Assembly (NCBI GenBank): GCA_023393165.1
Contig: JAEWMJ010000002.1
Coordinates: 1 to 64,000 of the forward strand
Length of the DNA: 64,000 bases
Direction of reading: 5' to 3'
From: Bacillota bacterium
Lineage (GTDB): Bacteria; Bacillota; Clostridia; Christensenellales; Christensenellaceae
A model generated the notes under the pieces. That model saw nothing but the letters and a program-made list of their open reading frames with translations, did no database searches and was not told the DNA's origin. Shown here piece by piece: positions 26,034 to 35,437 of this stretch. A program made the position numbers and the translations under genes. Each line of letters starts with the position of its first letter. Position 1 is the first letter of the stretch.

Positions 26034-26045
26034 CTCTTAGCCCTC

Positions 26046-27044
26046 TTACACAGAAGCCTGCTTGGATCTGCGGATAGCGTCTATGGATATTGCAATCAGT
26101 ACAACCAGACCTGTTACCACCTGATCCCAGTAAGACGATATGCCCAAAAGGCTGATACTGTATGTAATAGCGCTCATCAAGAGTCCGCCAACGATCGTAC
26201 CGGGGATACCGCCGCTGCCTCCGTTCATGGAGGTGCCGCCTAAAACCGCTGCGGTAATGGAAGGCATTACCCAGTTTTCACCGATATTGACCTGCGACGA
26301 TCCCATCCTCAAAACCATCAGCACGCCGGCTACGGAAGAAAGCAGGCCCGCCAGGCAGTAAACGCCCATTTTAGTCTTGTTTACGCGGATACCCACAATT
26401 TTGGATGCTTCCTCATTGCCTCCCACAGCATACACATGCCTTCCAAAAGACGTAAATTTCAGAACCAGTATCAGTATAATGGCAATGCCTATCATTATAA
26501 TTGTAGGATAAGGTATAAAGCCGAGCGATCCCTGTCCGATCACGGTTACCGATTCCGGAATGCCCGTCAACGGGAATCCCTGCGTCGCAACATATACAAT
26601 ACCGCGGAAAAGCGCGCTGGTCGCCAGCGTAACGATAAACGGCGTCAGCTTAAGCCCGCAAATAAAAAGTCCGTTCAAAGCGCCCATTCCTATACCGGCG
26701 ATCAGCGCTACCAGTATGGCGAAAAACGGGTTTACGCCCATCATAAGAACCAGCATTGCAAATATCATGCTGCACAGTCCCGCGATACTCGCTACCGAAA
26801 GGTCGATTCCTCCAAGCAGTAAAACGAGTGTTTGCGCAAATCCCACGATGATGGTGAATGAAGCCGCCCTTGTGAATGTAGAGAAGTTATATGCAGTATA
26901 AAAATTACCGCCGGTTGCAAAGTGCACCACCAGAGTCAGCAGAATCATCACAACAAATACCATTCCGGCTGTCGATTTGAAAAGTTGCTTGAATCCGTCT
27001 GCGATAATCTGGCCAAAATTTTTGTTTCCTAGACTGTGATCCAT
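26046..27044 (-). CDS. Sugar ABC transporter permease (RbsC-like, system B)
   Basis: A membrane protein of 332 residues with about nine helices. Family hallmarks are GGIDLSVASIAGL near residue 78 and the VMPSITAAVLGGTSMNGGSGG loop near 255. The ATG at 27044 has AAGGAG 8 bases upstream; an earlier in-frame start would overlap the ATPase stop. It pairs with the ATPase just upstream and the binding protein at 28655. Confidence 0.9.
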   Translation of the reverse strand: MDHSLGNKNFGQIIADGFKQLFKSTAGMVFVVMILLTLVVHFATGGNFYTAYNFSTFTRAASFTIIVGFAQTLVLLLGGIDLSVASIAGLCSMIFAMLVLMMGVNPFFAILVALIAGIGMGALNGLFICGLKLTPFIVTLATSALFRGIVYVATQGFPLTGIPESVTVIGQGSLGFIPYPTIIMIGIAIILILVLKFTSFGRHVYAVGGNEEASKIVGIRVNKTKMGVYCLAGLLSSVAGVLMVLRMGSSQVNIGENWVMPSITAAVLGGTSMNGGSGGIPGTIVGGLLMSAITYSISLLGISSYWDQVVTGLVVLIAISIDAIRRSKQASV

Positions 27045-27073
27045 TTTGTAAGTCTCCTTCCGTATTTCAGAAA

Positions 27074-28561
27074 TCACTGCAGCGCTATTTTCAGAACATC
27101 TTCGCGCGCAAAATTTTCATCAGGTGTAATAATTCCCTTTACTTTTCCGTTGAACATAACCATCATCCTATCCGAAACAGTCAGAAGCTCCTCTATTTCA
27201 GAGGAAATTACGATGATCGTTATCCCGCTGTCCGCCATTTCGCGGATCAGTTTGTAAATTTCACCTTTTGCCCTGACGTCGATACCCCTTGTAGGCTCAT
27301 CCAGAATCAGCAGTTTGACTTTTTTCTCCATCCACCTGGCCAGAATCACCTTTTGTTGGTTTCCTCCGCTCAGGCTCTTGATAGCCACACTGTTGGAAGG
27401 CGTTTTGATCCGCAATTTCCCGATATATTTATCCGAGGTCTTTTTCGCCATATGAAAATTAATGATTCCCTTATTTTTTATTGTATCATAAGACGGCAGC
27501 ATAATGTTTTCATAAACCGCTAAAACCGGAAACATTCCAAGCCTTCTGCGTTCCTCAGGCACAAAACCGATCCCATTCCTGATCGCCACATCGGGAGACG
27601 TGATATCCAGCTCCTTGCCGTCTATCCTGACGGTACCGCTTTTCTTTTTTGTCAGGCCGTAAATACAGCTGAAAAGTTCCGTTCTTCCCGCGCCTACCAG
27701 GCCGGCGACACCGAATATTTCCCCTTTTCTTACCGAAAAACTTACGTCTTCGAATTCAGAATTCCTCGTAAAATTGCTTACCGCAAAAAACTCTTCCTCT
27801 GAATAAGTTCTTTCCTCTTTCTTGTGTTTTTCGACCTTTTGATTAGCCATGTGAAAAATCATATCGTCAATGCTGAGTTCGCTTGTTTTTCCCACTTTCA
27901 CCATACGGCCGTCCCGCATAATGCTTACCCTGTCGGACAGTTCCGCAACCTCATCCAGGTGATGCGTAATGATTATGATGGATTTGCCCGAAGCTTTTAA
28001 ATTCCGTATATTATCAAATAAATGCTTTGTTTCATTCAAAGTCAATGCTGCGGTGGGTTCGTCAAATATAATGATCTGCGATCCAACCACAAGTGTTCTG
28101 GCAATGGATACCAGCTGCTGGTATGCAGAGCTGATCTCGCTCACTTTTTGCCGGGGGTCGATTTCAACATTCAGCTGCCTGAGGATTTCCTTTGCCCGCT
28201 TTGTTGTACTTTCCCAGTCGATCATACCGCTCTTGTTTTTAATGTGGTTTCCCAAAAAAATATTTTCGGCAATGGATATGTCCCCCACCAGGTTCAATTC
28301 CTGCGGCACCATGCCGATCCCTTTTTCCAGCGCCTCATACGGCGACTTGTTTTCAATTTTGCTGCCGTTCAGGATAATCTCCCCTGCGTTTGGCTGATGG
28401 ATTCCCATGAGCACATTCATCAGCGTACTTTTTCCTGCGCCGTTCTCACCGATCAGCGCCATGATCTCGCCGGGTTTTATACTGAAATCCACATGATCCA
28501 GCGCAAGTGTTCCAGGAAACTCTTTGACTATTCCTTTCATTTCCAAGATATATTCACTCAT
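27074..28561 (-). CDS. Sugar ABC transporter ATPase (RbsA-like, system B)
   Basis: The 495-residue protein has two ABC domains. The first carries Walker A GENGAGKST near residue 38 and Walker B IFDEPTAAL. The second has the degenerate P-loop GLVGAGRTE, signature LSGGNQQK and ILDEPTRG. GGAGGA precedes the ATG. It comes after the binding-protein gene and before the permease, and is separated from the former by a hairpin at 28601-28630. Confidence 0.92.
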   Translation of the reverse strand: MSEYILEMKGIVKEFPGTLALDHVDFSIKPGEIMALIGENGAGKSTLMNVLMGIHQPNAGEIILNGSKIENKSPYEALEKGIGMVPQELNLVGDISIAENIFLGNHIKNKSGMIDWESTTKRAKEILRQLNVEIDPRQKVSEISSAYQQLVSIARTLVVGSQIIIFDEPTAALTLNETKHLFDNIRNLKASGKSIIIITHHLDEVAELSDRVSIMRDGRMVKVGKTSELSIDDMIFHMANQKVEKHKKEERTYSEEEFFAVSNFTRNSEFEDVSFSVRKGEIFGVAGLVGAGRTELFSCIYGLTKKKSGTVRIDGKELDITSPDVAIRNGIGFVPEERRRLGMFPVLAVYENIMLPSYDTIKNKGIINFHMAKKTSDKYIGKLRIKTPSNSVAIKSLSGGNQQKVILARWMEKKVKLLILDEPTRGIDVRAKGEIYKLIREMADSGITIIVISSEIEELLTVSDRMMVMFNGKVKGIITPDENFAREDVLKIALQ

Positions 28562-28600
28562 AAGCTTCCTCCAGTTATGGACAATACTGTGTTTAAATTT

Positions 28601-28630
28601 GGCTCCACCCTGCGTTCGCAGGATGGAGCC
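28601..28630. repeat. GC-rich hairpin after binding-protein gene B
   Basis: Two 14-base arms (28601-28614 and 28617-28630) pair fully in the minus-strand RNA if one G-U wobble is allowed; on the opposite strand that pair would be a mismatch. This is the direction of the operon. No T-run follows. It lies between the binding-protein stop (28655) and the ATPase start (28561). Confidence 0.75.
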
Positions 28631-28654
28631 ATTCCCGTTTCACAAGTCTACTAT

Positions 28655-29809
28655 TTATGAATTCGGGTAGAGTTTGTCAAGTAAAGCCTGTGCGCCGTCC
28701 TGATAAACAATTGTTGTCTGTTCTTCTGTCTGTTCGGGATAGGTGTCATCTCCGGGCATAACTCCGTCCGCAATTTTTATAGCGGTCTGGATGGTATCAA
28801 AGCCCATTTTGAAGCAATCCTGAATACCCAGAGCTGTGATTACGCCGTCTCTCAAATATTCAATAGCGCGTTTATCATGATCCATACCGACAAGAACGAT
28901 CTGCCCTTTTTTGCCTGCATCCACAACTGCCTGAGCAGCGCCGATCGGGTTGCTCATGTTGTTGCAGAAGATACCTTTGAGATCAGGATATTTTTGCAGG
29001 AAACCTTCGGTAAATGTCAGCGCCTGTTCAACCTGGTCGTTATCATACTGGATATCAACCACTTCGATGTCCGGATATTTTGCCATTACGTCTTTGAAGC
29101 CTTTAATGCGGTCTTCGTGGCAGGGAGCGCCAATCGTTCCGCCCAGAGCTGCGACCTGTCCTTTATAGTCGATTTTCTGAGCCAGAATCTCGGCCAGGTC
29201 AGCGCCGTCCTGATAATTGTGGGTGTTGCCGACATACGCGATACGTTTGCAGCCGTCTTCTTTTGTTGCGTCAGAGCTGGAGAATGTCATTACTTTAATG
29301 CCCTGATCGATCAGGTTGTTGATGGTGGGCGTTACGATTTTGATATCGTTCACATCGACGCCAATCACGTCAAAATTTCTTCCTGCAGCTGTCTCCAGCC
29401 TGTTTACCTGATCGGTTGCGTCCGGTGATACAGGAGCAGTATACTCATAATTGATCGTAATACCCTTGTCTGCAAACTGCTTCTGCGCTTCTTTTAAGCC
29501 CAGGCCTACAGCGTCCCACCACGGATGCACCAGTTTGTAGGTAAAATAGAAATTGTATTCCGTCTTGGCGGGTTTGTAATCATCCAATGTCAGATTGGAG
29601 CTTACAATTTTGTCAGCGTCAGTCGTAGCTGCGCTGGCAGCGGGCGCTGCAGCCGATTCGGCGGGAGCGGCAGATGACGGCGCAGCCGCAGCCGATGACG
29701 CGGCGGGCGCAACAGATGATGCGGCGGGAGCCGCGGTCGATGAGCAGCCGGTAAACAATGCAGCTACAAGCACGATTGCGACTACTACACTAAAAATACT
29801 TTTCTTCAT
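28655..29809 (-). CDS. Sugar ABC transporter substrate-binding lipoprotein (system B)
   Basis: The 384-residue precursor has a signal peptide ending in the lipobox FTGC (Cys22). A long Ala/Ser/Pro linker (about residues 23-65) separates the lipid anchor from the type I binding fold, which begins near YNFYFTYKLVHPWWDAVG, a pattern of sugar-binding proteins of the RbsB/YtfQ group. It is the first gene of system B, with a TTGACA/TATATT promoter at 29962-29990, a long leader and a GC-rich hairpin after the stop. Confidence 0.9.
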   Translation of the reverse strand: MKKSIFSVVVAIVLVAALFTGCSSTAAPAASSVAPAASSAAAAPSSAAPAESAAAPAASAATTDADKIVSSNLTLDDYKPAKTEYNFYFTYKLVHPWWDAVGLGLKEAQKQFADKGITINYEYTAPVSPDATDQVNRLETAAGRNFDVIGVDVNDIKIVTPTINNLIDQGIKVMTFSSSDATKEDGCKRIAYVGNTHNYQDGADLAEILAQKIDYKGQVAALGGTIGAPCHEDRIKGFKDVMAKYPDIEVVDIQYDNDQVEQALTFTEGFLQKYPDLKGIFCNNMSNPIGAAQAVVDAGKKGQIVLVGMDHDKRAIEYLRDGVITALGIQDCFKMGFDTIQTAIKIADGVMPGDDTYPEQTEEQTTIVYQDGAQALLDKLYPNS

Positions 29810-29823
29810 TCTTATTCCTCCTT

Positions 29824-29843
29824 ATTTAATACGTACATTAAAT
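29824..29843. promoter_or_regulatory. Palindrome in the system B leader
   Basis: ATTTAAT and ATTAAAT flank the six bases ACGTAC, giving a near-palindrome 15 bp before the start codon. An inverted repeat TGCAGCAAA / TTTGCTGCA adjoins it at 29846-29875. One or both may bind the DeoR regulator or form an RNA structure. Confidence 0.4.
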
Positions 29844-29845
29844 AC

Positions 29846-29875
29846 TGCAGCAAACTAGCACGTTTTTTTGCTGCA
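29846..29875. repeat. Inverted repeat in the system B leader
   Basis: TGCAGCAAA (29846-29854) and TTTGCTGCA (29867-29875) are perfect 9-base complements with 12 bases between them, within the long leader of the binding-protein gene. Confidence 0.5.
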
Positions 29876-29961
29876 AACCATAGTTTCAATTTATAAAGGC
29901 GTATTTTTCCAAATAATCAATTAGCTTTTTATTTTTTGTTTTTAACTTGCCTCGTGAAATG

Positions 29962-29990
29962 AATATACCACTGCGTATTTTGTTTGTCAA
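29962..29990 (-). promoter_or_regulatory. Sigma-A-type promoter of system B
   Basis: On the minus strand TTGACA (29985-29990), 17 bases and TATATT (29962-29967) form a near-consensus promoter. The leader to the start codon at 29809 is about 145 bases. Confidence 0.7.
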
Positions 29991-30220
29991 TACTTTTTGC
30001 TTTTATTTTTTTGTTTCTTTTTTCTTCTTTTTTCAGTTCGTAAGCGATCAGCATTGATAAACCTTTACCAGCTGGCCTTAATTATTTCTATATATTAGGC
30101 ATAACACCGGGCTTTTTATAGTGCGCAACAATTTATGCGAAATAAAATTCAATTTTTCGGTTTATAAATTCAGCTAAATATTGCGCATGTTTTTTAGTTT
30201 GTTTATTATGCGCAAATCAA
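29991..30220. other. Intergenic region with three TGCGCA sites
   Basis: No gene is visible. TGCGCA palindromes occur at 30122-30127, 30182-30187 and 30209-30214, in A/T-rich sequence upstream of the system B promoter. They could be binding sites; no known consensus is claimed. Confidence 0.35.
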
Positions 30221-30249
30221 CTAAAAACAGGCGCCAAAAACGGCGCCTG
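30221..30249 (-). terminator. Terminator of the membrane protein gene
   Basis: CAGGCGCC and GGCGCCTG pair around six bases; on the minus strand a T-run follows. It lies 53 bp after the stop at 30302. Confidence 0.75.
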
Positions 30250-30301
30250 ATATTTTATAAAACAGATCTTTTAAATTCCGGTTCTTGCAGCGTTTATCTT
30301 C

Positions 30302-31009
30302 CTAAAACGCATTCCACAGAAAAACAAATATGAATACGCATCCCCAGGCATTTTTGGTATATTCTTTTACCATCAGCATGCCGTAAATAATCGCAAATAC
30401 GGTGACAGCTTCAAAAATATCTTCCGGAGTGATGCCTATCAAACCGTGAATCAGTAAACATATAATTCCGCTGATTATGGCTCCCCAGTTCAGCCATTTA
30501 TTTCCTCCTGGAAACCTTTTATTGATCTTGTCGCTGATCACCACATAATTAAACCCTTCAAAAAAACCCCATGCGGCGGTAATCAGCATCATGCCGATCA
30601 CATTTACGGGAAACGGGCTTGCAAGCGTTTCCCCGGTTACCCAAACGGACTGGAACGGCATATAACCGGAAATCCGGCCGCTGGCAAACATAAAAATGAT
30701 ATTTGGAATAAAGGCAAGCACGCAAAGGAGTATGGATAATAAAGTTCCTTTTGCTCTCAGCCCGTGGCTTGAAAAACTTTCTTTTCTGAAAACAGATACG
30801 ATCGCGACGCCCAGCCCGGCCACGCCAAACTGCTGCAGCGCAACAACAAATGTCCTTACGAGAATGGGAATGCTTTTATTATCTGCAAACTGGTTTAAGA
30901 CATCCTGAAAACTCATGTAAATAATCAGAACAGCCGCCGTCACGGCAACAATGATATATAAATCCGCCTCAGCCTTTTTTTGTTCCTGCGCCAGCGCGTC
31001 TTTTTTCAT
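30302..31009 (-). CDS. Polytopic membrane protein, possibly a distant CPBP (CAAX-protease-like) relative
   Basis: The 235-residue protein has about seven hydrophobic helices and a charged N-terminus. The segment AWGFFEGFNYVVISDK near residue 145 followed by CLLIHGL recalls the EExxxR and FxxxH motifs of CPBP membrane proteins, but the second Glu and the Arg are absent, so catalysis is doubtful and the family link is tentative. It is a single gene with its own terminator. Function unknown. Confidence 0.6.
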   Translation of the reverse strand: MKKDALAQEQKKAEADLYIIVAVTAAVLIIYMSFQDVLNQFADNKSIPILVRTFVVALQQFGVAGLGVAIVSVFRKESFSSHGLRAKGTLLSILLCVLAFIPNIIFMFASGRISGYMPFQSVWVTGETLASPFPVNVIGMMLITAAWGFFEGFNYVVISDKINKRFPGGNKWLNWGAIISGIICLLIHGLIGITPEDIFEAVTVFAIIYGMLMVKEYTKNAWGCVFIFVFLWNAF

Positions 31010-31131
31010 ATTCTATCCCCCGCTTTGTTATTTATTTTCATTATAACAAAGGGCAGACCAAGAATCACCCTTTACATTTTGGATCTATTTTTTCACGCAT
31101 TATTTTTTCCATAAAAGCAGCCGAATAAGAA

Positions 31132-31150
31132 GGCGGGATCATCTCCCGCC
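31132..31150 (-). terminator. Terminator of the methyltransferase gene
   Basis: GGCGGGA and TCCCGCC pair around five bases, 10 bp after the stop at 31160, followed on the minus strand by a T-rich stretch. Confidence 0.6.
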
Positions 31151-31159
31151 CGCTTTCCT

Positions 31160-31858
31160 TTAAAAAATACTTCTATAATAATAAACGCTCCATTTTGTAA
31201 GCGGATTATAAACGCTGACTGACCTCTTTTCGGTAAGTTTAAAAAAAACACTGCCGTCAAGCACCCGATGGCAGTGCGGATTCAAATAAATGACCGTTAA
31301 ATTTCTGGGTCTCCTCATAAGGCTGAGTTCAATATTGTGCACCACCGCTTCCATTATATCCGCAGAAAAAGGATTATTCATGAATATGAACGAATAACCG
31401 TCAAAGTTTTTGTATTCCGCCGCGTCTATGCATTCAACCGTCGCCCTGCCGGATGCTTTTAAGATTTTTAAATTTTCATTTGCAATCCTGCACAGGCCCG
31501 GCGAAAGGTCTATCCCGTGCACCCTGCCAAAACCTGATTTTTGCGCAAGATACAGAATAAAACCCTTTCCGCAACCGATATCCAAAAAAGAATCATCCGC
31601 GCCGACGCGCATTTTATGCAGTATCTTTTCCATTGTCCTTCCCGGGACCGATATGTAATAGGAAGCGGATGGACTGGCCTTTAGTGGGCTGTCGTCCGTG
31701 CGAATAAAATCAATGCCTTTCGGCTTTTCAAAAAAAACATAAACAAAATAAGTATAAACAGATATCAATATTCTGTATAGCCTGCTTTTTTGGCTGTCGA
31801 ACAATCTTTCGCCCCCTATTTTTTCCTTTGAATCTTCCTTATTATCTACATTGGGCAA
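31160..31858 (-). CDS. Class I SAM-dependent methyltransferase-like protein
   Basis: Motif I for S-adenosylmethionine binding is clear as FLDIGCGKGF near residue 90, followed by an acidic strand end (VHGIDLSPG) and NNPF at the motif IV position near 157. The N-terminal 60 residues include a hydrophobic, aromatic stretch (YRILISVYTYFVYVFFE) that may sit on the membrane. The start is uncertain: the longest frame begins with TTG at 31858 without a good ribosome site, while a TTG at Leu19 has GGGGG upstream. The methylated substrate is unknown. Confidence 0.7.
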   Translation of the reverse strand: MPNVDNKEDSKEKIGGERLFDSQKSRLYRILISVYTYFVYVFFEKPKGIDFIRTDDSPLKASPSASYYISVPGRTMEKILHKMRVGADDSFLDIGCGKGFILYLAQKSGFGRVHGIDLSPGLCRIANENLKILKASGRATVECIDAAEYKNFDGYSFIFMNNPFSADIMEAVVHNIELSLMRRPRNLTVIYLNPHCHRVLDGSVFFKLTEKRSVSVYNPLTKWSVYYYRSIF

Positions 31859-31917
31859 AAAAAAATACGCGCATGCGTATTTTTATGGTCGTTCGGCGTA
31901 TCCTGCTGCCATTGTAT

Positions 31918-32796
31918 TTATTTCAGGCCCAAAAACTCCTTCCATTTAGGCAAATCCCGCCTCCCCTGCGCATATCCCGATTCATAACTGCGCGCAAGCT
32001 TATTGTAATTCGTCTCCCGGGTAGTCACCGGCATGACTTCTGGATACACAAGATATGCTTTCCCTTCCTTTTCAAGCTGCTCCAGTTCGTCCAGCGTCCG
32101 GTTATATACGGTGTAACGGTTCAACAAAGCTTCGGCTGCAAGCGGGTGCCTGCGGTAATAAGCTTTCAGAAGCCCCGGATGTTTTGAAGGATTCTTACGG
32201 TATCCTTTCACCTGGCTCAAAACCACAAAAAACTTTTTCATACCGTCCTCTTTGGCAATATCAAGAGCAATTCCCCCTCCCAGGCCGCCGTCTACGTAAC
32301 AGCGGTCCTCAAAATGGGTCGGAGGCATAAAAAAAGGCAGCGACGAAGAGCTGCGGACGATTTTAAATAAATCACCCATCTTCTGCATGGTTTCCCTCCC
32401 GAAATATTCCATTCCGCCGTCCAGTTCAAACGCGCCGATGCGCACCCGCGCCGGGTTTGCAGTAAACGTGCCGAAATCGAATGGCAGCGACGCGTCCGGG
32501 AGAGGGGTTTCTTCATAAAGATACCCAGATCGGAAAAAACCTTCGCCCCTAATAAAAGATCCCCAACCGCCGAACTTCGGATCAAGCACCAGATCAACAA
32601 ACGAACGCTTTGCCCTATCCATATCCCTGGAAACATAATTGACGGTATGGCTCGATCCCGCGGAAATACCGGCTACATAATCAAAATATATTTCATTTTC
32701 CAGCAGAGTATTTAAAAATCCGGCCGTATAGCTGGCCCGCATCCCGCCGCCCTCAAAAATGAGTGCCGTATCCTTTACATTATTCGTAATTTCCAT
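31918..32796 (-). CDS. Patatin-like phospholipase
   Basis: The 292-residue protein has the full patatin set: oxyanion loop EGGGMRASYTAGFL from residue 15, nucleophile elbow GISAGSS near 43, and the catalytic Asp in VDGGLGGG near 169. This Ser-Asp dyad hydrolyses acyl esters of phospholipids. It resembles the YjjU/RssA-like bacterial group. No signal peptide is seen, so a cytoplasmic site is likely. It is about 60 bp upstream of the methyltransferase gene on the same strand and may be co-transcribed. Confidence 0.88.
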   Translation of the reverse strand: MEITNNVKDTALIFEGGGMRASYTAGFLNTLLENEIYFDYVAGISAGSSHTVNYVSRDMDRAKRSFVDLVLDPKFGGWGSFIRGEGFFRSGYLYEETPLPDASLPFDFGTFTANPARVRIGAFELDGGMEYFGRETMQKMGDLFKIVRSSSSLPFFMPPTHFEDRCYVDGGLGGGIALDIAKEDGMKKFFVVLSQVKGYRKNPSKHPGLLKAYYRRHPLAAEALLNRYTVYNRTLDELEQLEKEGKAYLVYPEVMPVTTRETNYNKLARSYESGYAQGRRDLPKWKEFLGLK

Positions 32797-32885
32797 GCGT
32801 TTGTTTCCTTATGCATATTGTTTACCTTTTATTATAACTTGAAATCCCACCCAGGTGAATAGCCGAAAAACAAAACAAGCTGCAA

Positions 32886-32918
32886 AAATAAAAAAACTGC
32901 CGGAATATCCCGGCAGTG
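32886..32918 (-). terminator. Terminator of the system C operon
   Basis: ACTGCCGG (32896-32903) pairs with CCGGCAGT (32910-32917); on the minus strand seven T follow. It is 15 bp after the permease stop. Confidence 0.8.
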
Positions 32919-32931
32919 AATCTTGAATTGA

Positions 32932-33897
32932 TTATCTGTTTTTTTGCCTGCTTGATACATTGGACAGTGCAACGGCCAAAATGATAATAATTCCTTTTAT
33001 AATCGTCTGCTGGCTAACATCCAGTCCCGCAAGAATCAATCCGTTATTGATCATACCCATTAAAAGCGAACCGATAAACGCGCCGAAAACAGATCCTGAT
33101 CCGCCCGCCATGCTGGTTCCGCCGAGTATAACAGCGGCTATGACAGACATTTCGTCCCCATCCCCAAATGTATATCTGCCCGCCTGCATCCTGCCGGTAT
33201 AGAGGATTCCGGCAAACGCCGCAAAAGCGCCGCTCATAACAAAGGTAAGCAGTTTGATCCTGTTTGTCTTAATGCCCGTAAACCTCGCCGCCACTTCATT
33301 CCCGCCGGTAGCAAGTGTTTGCTTTCCAAAAGACGTACGGTTAAGAAGCAATACTCCAAAGACAACAAACAAAATCGTCCAAAGCAGCAACACGGGTATG
33401 CCGAAAATATCACCTATGCCGAACGCAAAACAAAAGCCCTTATTGGAAACAGGAACAGCCGCTGTGTCTGTCAGCCACATGGCCGTACCTCTTATAATAT
33501 TCATGGTACCCAACGTAACCAGGAACGCCGGGATCTTGAATTTAGTCGTTAAAAATCCGTTCAGTGCACCCACTCCCGCTCCAAGGCTGATTGCTCCGAC
33601 AAGCGCAAGAAAGATATTGTCGGTAGCCTGCAGTATCAAGGCGCATGCCAGGGACGCCAGCGCCGTAATCGCGCCTACCGAAAGGTCGATCTGTGCAGCG
33701 CCGATCACAAAGGTCATGGCTACGGCCATGATTGTGATCATCGCGGTCTGCCTTGAAATGTTCAATATGTTATTTGCAGTAAGAAAGCCTTTGTCAAAAA
33801 GCCATATTGAAAAAAATACAAACATGACCACAAAAGCAAGATAAACGATATATTTGCTCCAATCTATTCTGCGTATGGTATTACCCTTGGATTGCAT
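32932..33897 (-). CDS. Sugar ABC transporter permease (RbsC-like, system C)
   Basis: A 321-residue membrane protein with about nine helices and the hallmarks AQIDLSVGAITALASL near residue 68 and DEMSVIAAVILGGTSMAGGSG near 243. The start overlaps the ATPase end by 17 bp and has GAGGGGG upstream. It is the last gene of system C, followed by a terminator. Confidence 0.9.
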   Translation of the reverse strand: MQSKGNTIRRIDWSKYIVYLAFVVMFVFFSIWLFDKGFLTANNILNISRQTAMITIMAVAMTFVIGAAQIDLSVGAITALASLACALILQATDNIFLALVGAISLGAGVGALNGFLTTKFKIPAFLVTLGTMNIIRGTAMWLTDTAAVPVSNKGFCFAFGIGDIFGIPVLLLWTILFVVFGVLLLNRTSFGKQTLATGGNEVAARFTGIKTNRIKLLTFVMSGAFAAFAGILYTGRMQAGRYTFGDGDEMSVIAAVILGGTSMAGGSGSVFGAFIGSLLMGMINNGLILAGLDVSQQTIIKGIIIILAVALSNVSSRQKNR

Positions 33898-35374
33898 GTT
33901 GGACTACCCCCTCATCCGTTATCTCATCTCGATTTAATTCTCCCACGATTTTTCCGTTAAAAAGCACGATAATTCTGTCACACATTGCCACCAATTCAGC
34001 GATCTCAGAAGAAACCACTATAACGCTGTTGCCTTGGTCCGCATAATTTACAACTATATTTATGATTTCTCCTTTTGCGCCAATATCGATACCTGCCGTA
34101 GGCTCGTCCAGCAGCAATACCTTGGGACTAATGTTCAGCCATTTGGCAACTACAATCTTCTGCTGATTGCCGCCCGAAAGCAGGCTTACAATCTTATTGA
34201 TCCCGTCTGTTTTAATATCCAGTTCCTCAATGCTTTTCTCCGCGAATATGTTTATCTTCTCTTTGTCTATAAACAGTCCTTTACGGGTCTGTTTGAATAT
34301 CGGAAGCTGAATGTTGTCCTTCAGCGTATGCTCCAACACCAGGCCCTGGCGTCTCCTGTCTTCCGGGACCAGAGCAAACCCCGAATTTATTGCATCCTGC
34401 ACGCATTTAATTCTCACCGGCTTCCCATCAATAAAAATTCTTCCCTTTTCTATTTTCCGAATGCCGAAAAGCGCCTCCAGTATCTCAGTCCTTCCGCTGC
34501 CCATCAGCCCGGCAAGCCCCACTACTTCGCCGGATTTAACCGTAAACGACGCATGATCCACCAGGCCGTCTACGCACAGTTCTTCTACTCTTAACAGTTC
34601 CGTGACATCCTTTTGATAATTTCTGGCCTTTTTCGAAAAAGAGTTGCCTTTTTTATCCCCCAGCATAAATCCGATAATTCCTTCTACCGTAAGATTGGAG
34701 GATTCTTCCGTTACAACATATTTTCCGTCACGCAAAACCGTCACTTCATCCGATATTTCCAGAATCTCGTTCATTCTGTGCGATATATATATGATGGAAA
34801 CGCCTTTTTCCTTAAGGATTCTAACAATTTCAAACAAAAGCTTCACCTCGCTGTCCGAGAGAGAAGCCGTAGGTTCGTCCATTACCAGTATTTTAGCTTC
34901 CTTTGAAAGTGCCTTTGCGATTTCTACAAGCTGGCACAGTCCAACGCTTAAATTTGATACTTTTTCTTTTGGATGGATCTCTATGCCAAACTGCTCCAAG
35001 ACCTTTTTCGTTTCAGCCTCCATTCGCTTTTCGTCCGTAAGGATTCCTTTTTTTTCTTCCTCGTTTAAGAAAATGTTTTCAGTGACTGTTAGGGTAGGTA
35101 TCAGGCTGAGTTCCTGAAAAATCATTCTTATGCCTGCCTTGTTTGCGTCACTGTAGCTAAAAAAATTCACTTGCTCGCCGCCAACGGTAATACTTCCGGA
35201 ATCCTTAGTGTATACGCCGGTTAGAATTTTCATCAACGTAGATTTTCCGGCACCGTTACCCCCAACCAATGCATGAACATGTCCTTTTTTCAACGCAAAC
35301 TCAACGCCATCCAATACTTTTATGCCATTGAATGACTTGTTAATATTTTTCATCTGCAAAACATATTCGTTCAT
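33881..35374 (-). CDS. Sugar ABC transporter ATPase (RbsA-like, system C)
   Basis: The 497-residue protein has two ABC domains: Walker A GGNGAGKST near residue 37, VMDEPTASLSD as first Walker B, second degenerate P-loop GLMGSGRTE, signature LSGGNQQK and LLDEPTAG. The ATG at 35374 has GGAG 6 bases upstream. It lies between the Gfo/Idh/MocA gene and the overlapping permease gene. Confidence 0.92.
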   Translation of the reverse strand: MNEYVLQMKNINKSFNGIKVLDGVEFALKKGHVHALVGGNGAGKSTLMKILTGVYTKDSGSITVGGEQVNFFSYSDANKAGIRMIFQELSLIPTLTVTENIFLNEEEKKGILTDEKRMEAETKKVLEQFGIEIHPKEKVSNLSVGLCQLVEIAKALSKEAKILVMDEPTASLSDSEVKLLFEIVRILKEKGVSIIYISHRMNEILEISDEVTVLRDGKYVVTEESSNLTVEGIIGFMLGDKKGNSFSKKARNYQKDVTELLRVEELCVDGLVDHASFTVKSGEVVGLAGLMGSGRTEILEALFGIRKIEKGRIFIDGKPVRIKCVQDAINSGFALVPEDRRRQGLVLEHTLKDNIQLPIFKQTRKGLFIDKEKINIFAEKSIEELDIKTDGINKIVSLLSGGNQQKIVVAKWLNISPKVLLLDEPTAGIDIGAKGEIINIVVNYADQGNSVIVVSSEIAELVAMCDRIIVLFNGKIVGELNRDEITDEGVVQHAIQG

Positions 35375-35437
35375 CTTGCACTCCATTCATTTTGTCCGCC
35401 CTTCCGGCCTCAAGCAGAAAGGGCGGCATGAAATATT

